From Albula goreensis (taxonomy: Eukaryota > Chordata > Actinopteri > Albuliformes > Albulidae): a stretch of 64,000 bases of DNA. Positions 49,193-60,726 of this stretch are shown one piece after another. Under the pieces are notes generated by a model. The model worked only from the letters and a program-made list of their open reading frames with translations. It was not told the DNA's origin and searched no databases. The number at the start of each line of letters is the position of its first letter. The first letter of the stretch is position 1. The translations under genes were made by a program, and so were the position numbers. Where the stretch lies: contig CM040745.1 of the NCBI GenBank assembly GCA_022829145.1, forward strand, positions 21,103,906 through 21,167,905, in the 5' to 3' direction.

Positions 49193-52100
49193 GTGAGAAA
49201 ACGGCTATATATCGAAACAATCTCCGTTTACTAAAACCAGATCTTATAAATATCAACAGCAATAAATCATGAATAGCTGGTTGTATGAGACTATCGCTTG
49301 CTATCTGGCTCTAGGGGAAATACAACAACTGAAGCTGGTCTTGGTTTTCCGTGAATGTAACGGATTAGCTAGCAAATGGAAGCTAGCTAATTTACCCATG
49401 ATAGATAGATAGCAGCTAGCAAGCTTAGCTGTCCACCTTGATCAGATGACTTTGTTTTACCGTTAGCTTTACCAGGAAGCTAGCTGTGGTTCTCCATTCA
49501 GTGATGTATCTCTCTCAATTACTTTGCTGTTTGTAGCGCTCTCTGCTCGGAGTTTAGCGATCAAGTTAGCCTACTTGTGACTTTTAAGTGTTAGAAGGTA
49601 TTGCCATTTAATGTTGTAGCTAGCCAACTAGCTAGCGAGCGTCTTTTTGTTGCTAGGCGCTCCTCTACAGGTAAACCAAACGATTATCAGGTAGCATGTA
49701 CCAAATTGAAGTAGTTAAGCACAACAATGTTATACTTTTTGCGTTTTGTTACAGTATTAACTTGTGTCAGTGAAAGATAATCAGAGAAACTTGACATTCG
49801 TTGGCTACTTAAAATGCAATTAATTTTAATTATTAATTGGAAAATGAAGTGTCCCCACCTTATGATGGCATAATAGCTATAGCTCTTATAGTGGGAAAAC
49901 AATTTACCGACCGCTAACGGTCGCCCAGTGAATTCCCTCAATAATATAGACAACCAGGTAACCAGATACGGTAAATGTGTACAAAAAGTACAGCAATGGT
50001 GTAATCGCTTAATGCCATCTGATATAACAAATTGTTTGTCATGTCGTGACATTACCTGGTGCAATTATATTGAAGTTGTGTTACAATCAGTTGTCATCGT
50101 TGTTTTTTTTTGGGGGAAGGTGAAGTGTTAATCTGACTATCGATTCCTCCTCAGTCTTATATAAAGTAAAATGAGCTTGGTAGCTATTTACGTTTACTTA
50201 AATCTCAGAATAACCAGAATAATCCATTAACAAAGAGATTTGACAAATGTTACCTTGGAATAACGATAAAGGAATTAAATGTCGTTAACTATTATTTTTT
50301 GTGTGTGACAAAAGTGTGAAATTATAGTTTAATCTCAATAGTAAATTAAGGGAGTTTAGTCATCTGGGATACACTCAATGCATTATTAGGAACATTGATC
50401 TAATTTTTTGTCTTTTATTTTGGGTTTTGAGTTACTGAAATTTGTATTTATGCTTATGTTATTACAGGTTTTCCCTAGAATGAGTAATATATTATTTCTG
50501 AAATAGAGAGGTAGTTAACATTGTTACTAGTCATGCTGATGATGTCTAAGAATTACTGAGAATTTAAATGTTCTAGAAAAAGTACAGCTATTCCTGTTGC
50601 TACTGCCTAATGGTGTTAGTTCAGGGCAGGGAAATAAAATACAGCAGAGGTCTTGGGAGAGGGTGGGGTGGCCGAGTGTGAAAGAGTCCTGTTTTATTAG
50701 TTGGCAGGGGCTGGGTGGTTGCCATGTTTCAGGTACAACAGGCCTGAGACAGACCTGCAGACAAGGCTCATCCGAGATTATCCGGGGAGACAGAGCCTGT
50801 GTTAGGTAGATGGTAGCAGGGAACGTCTCCTGCATATAATGCTGTCTTGAAAAAAGGTTAAGCATATAGACTGTCTGTTCTGGGCAGGGCTCATGTGTAG
50901 CATGGTTTATTCTGTGAAAAATGTGCTCTTGGTGTATCTTTTGCAGATTACTGTTTAGTGGCTAATCTTCTGTTGTATCGTACCCTACCTTTCTGTGCTG
51001 GGCCATGTTTGATTATGTTTGTTGGAATGCTAGATAAGTGTTCACTGATCATTTGTGTGTGTGTGCCACTATTAAGTAGTGATAGGGGGCTAGCTGATTT
51101 GCTGGTTATTAAATTTATGGATGTAAGTGAAATTCTTCTTCTCATGTATTAATGTGTTGTATATGTAGTAAGTCCATATCATTCTATTCATGCAGGTAAT
51201 CCGCACCACAGGCTTCTTGAAAGGCCTTTATTTAGAGGCAGAGATGAAGTCAGACAATGTAAAGGTAAGATGTACTAAACAGTATGTTTTCTACAGTGTA
51301 CAGAGACTAAGGTCTGGCATTATTTTCATCTTGCTTCAAGTTTGAATGGCAGTAATACCATTTTTGTTCCATGTTAGTTTCAAAGGGATGTGTTGATAAT
51401 ATATTATTTTATGCAGAATAGCTGCAAAAGGACATTGCAATGGCACTGTTGTAATGTCTAAGCGTTCCCTCAGTGATTCCAGATCCAACTCACCAACAGG
51501 AATTTAGTTAATAACCAATTCTCAATACTGGATGCAGAGTAAAATTGTTCCTTATTCCCTATATAGTTTTGGATGAATGACGTCTTCACTCATGAACCCA
51601 TATTAACAGATAAAAGGATCCAGTTTTTTCATTATTTATTGCTTGAATTTGTTTTCCAATTGATCTGCAGTTTTTCAACTGAAGGGCACTACATTTTTAT
51701 GGAAACAGCATGGTAGATTCCACATATTTATTTGGTGGGAAGACATTTTGCCAGTATTAAATAACCTAAAGATATACAGTCACATGTCCCAGGGTTGAAT
51801 TTGTTTTGCTAATTAATGTAACCATTTTCTCAGTTTTCATTTAGTTATGAAAACAACACAAGTTGGGGTTTAAGCAATACGTTGTTGATAATTAATTTAA
51901 GCATTGTTCACATCTTAGCAGCAGCTTTTTAACTGCTCTGAAATACATTTCAGAGGTTTCCCAAGGAAGAAGAAACAATAACAGAGGAGAAAAAAACAGA
52001 AGTAAATTTTAAAGAGCAATGCCCTCTGATTACCATAGTTATTTAGTGTGATTACTGCGAGGGTATATTTAAGGGTTTGCCTTCCCTTAGTGGTTTATTG

Positions 52101-55100
52101 TTAAATGCACATGGACACTCTGTTGCAAATACAATACAAGCTACTGAATTCATATATTAAATGTGTTATTGTTGTTATATTCTGGCAATAGTGATCTAAG
52201 CGTGGGTAATAAGAGCCAAAACATCTGTATTGCCAGTAGCACAATAACTCATGTATGACTTCCTGTTGATTGTTAATGGTGCTTCTGAAGTGAAACCCAA
52301 GATGCTATGTCCCATTGTACCATTCAAGTGTTCAAGAGTTGATGGCTCAATCACTCCATAGGTGTCAAAATCAAAGTTTTTCCTCCGTTGTACGGACAAA
52401 GTTACATCAACAGGGAGGTAGAGGAATTGCTGGATTCTTGGGTTAAAGTGTTCTTGTAGAAGTCCCGGCCTCTGTCCTGCTCAGACAGTGACCATGATCC
52501 AGAGGGCAAGGCTTTATCAGAACAGTGATCGCAGGTGAACTAAAGAGCCCGCACCTGATACTTTTAAAACAGAGAGAGAGGAGAGCATCACATTATTCGA
52601 TGCCCGACATGCATAATGAATGTGTTCCCAACACCTGTGTAAATGACACAGTAGTGAGGTCTCACAAGCTGGCAAGAGATGAAAAGGATTTCACAGGCAG
52701 ATTTTGCTGTGAAAGGGCTTTGTTTTTTGTTTTTTTACTGATAAGAGTGTTTAAAAGGGGCATTTTGTCCGAGTGGGCTAATTTCAGCGTTGCACAGCAG
52801 AGCCTGTTTGAAAAGAAGCTTCTGCTGCTATTCATCACAGACATAATGTAATAGTGTTGTGTTTGTACTAATGAAGACCAATGTGAAAGGTCTTAGGTTT
52901 GACCCACCAGAAGAAATTATTTGTGCAGATAGATCTGTGAATTACCACCTAATAAAAGCCCAATATTTGCATGAAACTATGAGCCTGCAGTCAGTCAGAA
53001 TAAACTGTGATCAAACCACTGTATCACATGTATAATGTTAGCTTGGACCTGCTTATGAACCCAGGCATACTCATTGTTCAACACACAAGCAAAATGCTTT
53101 AGAATAGAAAAATTGCATCTGTTGCTTTTAATGTCTCAAAAAGGAAGTAGTTTTTATCCATATACCACTGATGGCATCTGCTGTATAGCTCTCCTCTATC
53201 AATTTTTCACTTCTTTTCCCTATGTGCTCTCAGGAGAAGGATGCAAAGATTGCATTCCTTCAGAAGGCCATTGATGTGGTCATGCTGGTAAGCGGGGAGC
53301 CTCTGTCAGTGAAGCCAGCGCGCATCGTGGCCGGCCACGAACCAGAAAAAACCAACGAGCTACTCCAGGCCATTGGCAAGTGCTGCCTCAACAAGGTTAG
53401 CGTCTCAACAACTTCATGCAAAGTATATTTCTTTGAGAGAGAATATGCAAAAGACTGTGTGCGAGTATAATTCTGTAACCAGTGAGTCTCTCAGTTAAAA
53501 ATCAGAGAGGCCATTTATATCCTTGCCTCCTTTTAATGAGTCCCCATGAGGCTGTGAGGGAAGATGGAACTGCTCCAAATCAGAACCAGGGGAGTATACC
53601 GATGCAAGACCATGTAACAACAGGGATTATGAAGCAGTGTAAATTGTGCTTGCCTTAATTCATTATAGCTATCATTGACAGGGTGAGTGTACACTGATGC
53701 TAGCTTTGTGTCTTTATGCAGCATGGTGAGGACTAATGCTTGTAGTTTGTAATTAACATAATTAACACTCAAGTGGGTCTACTTGTTGTTTAGCTGTCGA
53801 GCGACGAGGCAGTTAAACGCGTGCTGGCAGGGGACAAGCCTGACCCCAAGGGAAAACCCACTACCTCCAAATCCCAGGACAAGGAGAACCGAGAGGGGAA
53901 GGAGCGCCACAGAGACAGGGAGGTGAGAGAGTGTCTCAGAAAAACCAGCAAAGCCCCTTCAGTCTAACTGGAATACTTACATAATGCTCTTCAGACCAGA
54001 TTGGATACAGCCTGGCAAATTACCATGGACACACTGTGTACAGAGTGTCAGATGGCATGTCAGAAGTGTAACCCAAGATGCTGCATTCTCTGTTCAGTGT
54101 TAAAGGCCAAAGTCTCAATCACCTCACTGGTGTGAAAATCCATTTTCCCTCCATTGCAGTGCAGTATGTTGAATAATTTAAGGTTAGAAATAATGAAAAA
54201 GATGGGTATTAGTGTAAGTTAGATTAAGGACACAGACCTGCACCGATATGCAAGTGCCCAGAGCTTTAACAATAGAGCTTGAGAGAATACACTTTTCCCC
54301 ATGAAGATCATAAAAGATTTTTAAAATAGTGCATCAAGAAATGTTGAAAGGACTACACAGAAATAGTGTTGCAGAGATGATATGACATGGGTATCACTAT
54401 TACTAATGCCATTTGAATTTCAGGAGAGGAAAGAGATCAAAGAACGCAGTGGCAGCCGGGACAGGAAGGACTCCGATCAACAAAGAGAGGAGGGCAGGAG
54501 AACAGAGAAGGACCGACAAAAGGATGGAGAGAGGTCAGACAAAGCACGCGAACGTGAGAAGACAAAAGACCGTGACAGAGAGAAAGACAAAAGCCGGGAC
54601 AGGGAGAAGGAAAAAGAAAAGGCCCGGGACAGAGACCGAGACAAAGCCAAGGAACGGGACCAACACAGAGACCGAGAGAGAGACCGTGAGAAACACAGAG
54701 AACGAAACCGAGAGAGGGAGAGAGAAAAGGACAAAGACCGCCACAAAGAGCCAGAGGAGAAAACCAAAGAAGCAGAAAAACCTGAGAAAAAGGTAAATCG
54801 TATAGTGAAGTTATCCCTTTGTCAGAAAGTCAGTTAGTTAATTTCCAGTCTATATGGGCTGATGATGTCAAGTATTTTATGTTTTCTGCCCAAATTTAGT
54901 CAAAATCCCCAGAAGAAACACGGAGCAGACAACCAGAGCAGACCATTAAATCTAAGAACACAGAGCCTGAAGAGGTGATTGCTCCTCCTTTCATTGTTGT
55001 GTTTTCTATTTATGAAACTGAATTAGTTCATTGCATTCAGTACAGTAATGTGGTTCCATCTTAATTGTCACCAGATTGTCACCAGACATGACACCAAAAA

Positions 55101-58100
55101 AGTAAGGTGCAGTGTGGTCTAAGAATGATGACATATGAACCATCTGAAGTTAGCTTCAATATTTCAATCTCAATCTCAGGCTTACAATTCTGTATTGTAA
55201 TACACAGTATTATGGGTGTAGTGCGTTCATGAATTGATACAATCCATAAATGTTGCCAGCAAACCAATTATCCTCATTTGCTGAGAACTGCAATTTACAC
55301 TGTATATATATTCAAGCAGTTTGATCAATAATGTTTTAATTTTACCAAATGTACAAATGAAGTGTACAGAACCATCACTGTGGCAGCCAACTTTTCCTTT
55401 CACTTGTCTTTTTATCACTATGCCTAAACTATACATTACATTTCTCTAGTGATTGAGAAGTGAGTTGATGCTTGTTTTCTGAATCTTCTGCTACATGGCA
55501 GGATTTTAATAATCTAAATATGAGCCCATATGAGCATATCAGCTGGCCATCCTGGACCAAGTATATGAAAAATGTCTTTTGAACAATCACTTATCAATTA
55601 TGGCTGTGGGCAGTGTCTTTTTTGGTGCATCAAAAAGACTTAAAAATGCCTTATTTTAAAGTCAATACGTTATTTAAGGAGGAAGGTTTTGGATGCTCTA
55701 TCAGTAGCAGACAGCTTAATTTAAATGTATTGCACTGAAAATTTTCAGTTCTTAATGTAGTTGCTTAGACACAGAAAAATCTGAATAGGAACTCAGATTT
55801 ATTCACCCTGCCATTAAATCATACTTACCACTAATGATGTTTGCTTACTTGCCCTCAGCTATGAATTTGTTTCATAAGATGGTTGTTGTAGTAGTTGTTG
55901 GTATGTTATAGGGAAATAACACAACAAAATAACAATATATGCACTGTGTTCCTGATAGCCTCTACAAACACCAGAGGCAGAGGTAATCTCCATGAGTTTT
56001 CAGCCTTCTTTGTTTCATGTTGTTTCCTTGCATTGACATCGCATTTAGTGCCTTAGTTGCCTGTTTTCTGCTCTCAGCAGAAAACTGCTTGTAGTTGTGC
56101 TGAATCTTCCTGGTAATACTCATATTAGGGCTGCACGATATTGGGAAAGAAAAAACTGACATCGCAATATTTTTTTTCTGCGATATTATTGGGATATGAA
56201 AAGATTTTTCACCAGATGACTTGAATAGCTCTATTTGGAAAGAATTAATCATTCTAGAATGTTTGGGGTGATTTAGTGGGGGAGTGCATCTGCATAGAAA
56301 ATAAAATAATAATAGGACCAAGCTGAAGAGAAACGACAGTCAACATCATCCTTTCTGTAGCCGAAATAATTCCACACAACTGACAATGCTTTTCTTTAGC
56401 AACCAAATCTTCCTTTACGTGTTTTTCTCGTGTTCCTCTCTCGTTTTCAGGTTGTGGTCGATGACTAATGGGGTGGTAGTCGTTTGATAAACTGATCAAG
56501 AATGATTGTGATTGGTGGTTCGCTGTGTATGCAGAGCCTGAATGTCTCTCATTAGCAATAAACTCCATGTATCCAAGAACTCTTAAAATGGATTAAATTA
56601 TATGTAGATAATTTGCATTACGTCTTGCTTATGCGCACATTGCAGTGACAATGCTGGAAGGATATATCATGCAGCCCTAACTCATATCTTTATTACATAT
56701 CTAAATTAGAGGTGTATGTTGGTAGGACCTTTGGAACAGTTTACAATTTAAGACAGAAAGATGGAGTGGAATCATGGGGTTGACATTTTGTTCATGTTTT
56801 GTTTTTGTACAGCCTGCAGATGTGTCTGAATCCCAGGTATTTACCTTGTAATGAGGATGAGCTGTACTAATGTCTTTTTCAAAGGCTAGGTTGTAGCTGA
56901 TCATGCTGCAGCCATGGCTTCACTGACCTCTAGCACACGTGTTTCTGTTCAGTGAAAGCCTGAGGGACTCTCCCTCTGAGCCAGAATCACATGCTCACTG
57001 CCCTTGAAGTTGCAGAGCTGTGAAATCCTCCATCTGATGTCTCTATGTGGGTGTGCCTTGGCCCTCATTGAGACAGTCCAGCAAAAGCCTTTATTGCAGG
57101 TGTCCCTAATTTTATACAGAAAGGCCAGTGTGGCTACATGGATTTGTTGTAGCCCCCAGAACTAAATCTCCCGATTCAATTAATGAGATATTAATGGTTT
57201 TCATTCAAGACCTTGATTAGATGAATCATGTGGTCCACCCACACTTTTGGGTGAGATTGGAGACCAGCCTTGTTGACTGATCTTGGGGATGTAGCTTGAG
57301 ATATTCCAGTGATTCAGGGTGAGGAAGCATGATTTTTAAAACAAGCAGACTCCAGCACTGTCCTTTAATTTGTCTCCAGTCAGAGAGCCCAGCAAGAATA
57401 CCGCGGCCATCATCTGCCAAGGGACAGAGGAGATGGCCCAAACCTGGTGGCCAAGGTAACTGATTCAAATTATTCACTCTCAGATCCCCTGCAAAGCAAT
57501 CACTCCTTTGAGATCTCAAACTTATTTCACAGCCTTAGCCATGACTCCTATTAGGAATTGTGATATGAGAACTTTTAGCAGAAACAATTACAAATATTCT
57601 TTATCTAACTGTTAACCACTTGGATAAAAATGTAAACCAGGGCTGTTTGATTTAGGTATTGATTTTTTTAAAAGTGATGTGCATCATCACTTTTGCTGTC
57701 GCATCATGTCAAATTAGTGGTGGCGCACCACGCTCAGCATGATGGAGAGCCCTCAGATACTCTCAAGGAAAGAATATAAAGTTACCTTAGAGTTCACCTG
57801 TCATTCCTTTAACAGAGTGTCTTCTCTAAGCATTATCATGAAGCTAATATTTAATCATGGCAGGCTCATCACATCATTACCCATGTAACTTGTTTGCTAT
57901 GTTAGCTAGCAAGGTAAAGTAATCGTGTCAATTTTGTTGTTCATTTAACATTACTTTTAGAAGCTTATTATAATTTTTTTTAAGTATTAAAACCTTGCAC
58001 ATTTTTCTTTTGGGGGTTTTTGTGATCTGTAGAAACATGTAAACCTTTCTAGCACACAGCCAACTGCCTATATGTGGAATAGATATGTTAGTTGTAAGCT

Positions 58101-60553
58101 AATGTTACTTAGTGTAATGGTTAGTTAATGGCCCTAACCTCTCAGAACTACAACTTTTATTGGATTCAGGTTTACAGGTGGATACAAATGTTGCTCTGTA
58201 AAGTACTTGATAGCAGGGTGGCACTTGCAGCTACTAATCTTTTTTATGCAACACAAAATGATATATCCCCAGATTAGCTTTGCATACTGCATCAAGTATG
58301 TATGTTCATCCTATGTAATAGGCTAGGTGTTGGAACCAACCTGTCAAACAGAACTGAAACAGATAACACTGCATATGGAATAACACTGCATATGGAAAAA
58401 TGAAATAAAATATCTGAATCGTGTATTAAATTGTATGTTAGCATATATCAAACTTTTTAAAGTCTTCTTGCTAATTATGAGGCAGTATTAAGCACCACGT
58501 GCAGTTGCACTGATGGTGTTCTTTTGTGTTCACAATTAAAAACTTACAGTTTAGCAATAGTATGTGATTTGATATACTACTTTTGTATTGACTCTACATT
58601 AATTTGATGCTTGAGTTCAGAATATATCCTTGATACATATATATATGAGTAAATTGGGTGATAAATACATTGTTTTTTTATTCAGTTGACAGCCCTATAC
58701 ATAGTTATACATTTGAATGTGAGAGGATATTCATAATATTTCTTTCCTTCATTTTCAGATGAAACAGACAGTGAAGGAGGTGAGTTCTTTTGGGAAAGAG
58801 TGTAACCACCTACTGTCTGTAGATGACACTGTTGTTGGATTTGTTATAATATATTTAAAAGGGAGTAAGCCTTAACCAGATGTTATCAAATGTGGTTAAT
58901 TAAATGTTACCTTTTAGCTATATGTGATGAGATTTAGGACTCTTATTTTATGGTTAGGTTCTGATTAAATGCAGATTTTAAAATGTTGATGAACAGTAAC
59001 AGTGGATTAAAAAAGTTAAAGAAGAATTTCCTCAGAGGACAAAAACATGAGAAATATGAATAGAATCTGAGGCATTAAATGAAATGAGAATCAGTTATTC
59101 ATTCATTAGCTAGGGAAAGGCAAGTGTGAGTGTTATAAAACATGGCAAACACACATTTTGAATGCGCACAGTACAGCTTTGATGAGGACTAAGCTGAGTT
59201 AGGCCTTTCTCTTGTGTTGCAGAAGCTGAATCTCCTTCTGTAGAGAAGCCAGCCTATTTGGAGAATGGTGATGCCATAGACTCTCTGCCCCCTCATACTG
59301 CCCAGAGGTCAGCTCTCTCTCTATCTCTCTTTCTCTATATGTATCTGTCTATTACTCACCCATCCTTGCTCTCTCTCTCTTTCTTCATATCTCAGCCCCT
59401 GAAAATGTTTAAGATCTTGAAAATCTCTTGAAAGTCTCTATGTATATCAATCTCGGTACCTCTCTGTCTTTCTATCTCTTTCATGCACTGTATCTCTGGC
59501 TGACCTGTGTCCAAACACACTGCTGGGCCAGGATGGTGGTTGTGATATAGCAGATTACTAAGGCTTCAGGGCAAAGCTCCAGTGCACTAAAATTAGTTCT
59601 AATGACCTCCAAACCCTGCTGTTTTGAAATAGTGCAAGTATGGTCAATTTCACATCAATGGTGTGGAGAGAACAGTATCAGAGGTCTGCAAATTCCCGCC
59701 CCCTAATCTCTCTGTTATGAAGCCTGGCTTTTGTTGTCCACACACAACAAAAATAAGTTACTTATCTGACCTCTTGTTTCCATTTTCCACACTGACATCA
59801 CCTCAGAAAAATTCTGTGCTTCCACAAGCAGATAGCCTTGTCTGGGGGGTTCTTTCCTGTGAGAGGGCTGTGGCTTTGTAGAGAGGGGTGTATTGGCAGT
59901 GGATGCTGGGAGTAATGGCTGTGGCCTATCTTACAGCAGCAGTAAGAGGATATCTCGGCCCAGCAGTGCTCGCCCCGCGCCTCCCCGAGTCAAGAGGCAG
60001 GAGAGCTATGCTGAGGTGACCCCTGCTGAGAGGTAAGAATTGGGGGCAATTGTCACCACAGGTCCACTCGATAGTGTGCATACGCCATTGATCATTACAC
60101 ATTCTACAGCCAAAATCTGACTCTATTCTGTGGCCTAACCGGATTTGTGAAAAAAGCTTTTATCCTCAGTGTCATAAAAAGTTATTCATCCATTTTTTTT
60201 CCATCCTTTCACCATTTTTGTTTGGTGAAAGGATGTGTGATTGCTTCTATACAGTTAATGTTTAATGTTTCTGTGGCTAAAGCTTGTTTTGCATACCACA
60301 TGACTAAAACACATTTAATGTAGTGTGATAATGAATACTTATCAATACTTATCAATAATGTTGTTTTGAAGATTAAGGATTAACATAGGAGCAGATATGC
60401 ATGTGTATGAAATCACAGGTAGACGCAACCTTTTGACACACAAAGAGAACTTCTGTGTGTGTGTGTGTGTGTGTACGTACGTGTGTGTATATATGTGTGT
60501 GTGTATATGTGTGTGTATATATATATGTGTGTGTGTGTTCGTGTGTCTATATT

Positions 60554-60593
<40 letters not shown>

Positions 60594-60597
60594 TTTG

Positions 60598-60643
<46 letters not shown>

Positions 60644-60649
60644 TCTGTC

Positions 60650-60680
<31 letters not shown>

Positions 60681-60689
60681 TTGTCTGTC

Positions 60690-60726
<37 letters not shown>

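Noticed and set aside
54477-54767. Minus-strand Ser/Arg/Phe/Leu-rich frame and +1 frame in traf3ip1 exon 5
   Set aside because: Shadow of a low-complexity purine-rich exon; the Lys/Arg/Glu frame matches IFT54 and joins both neighbours in phase.
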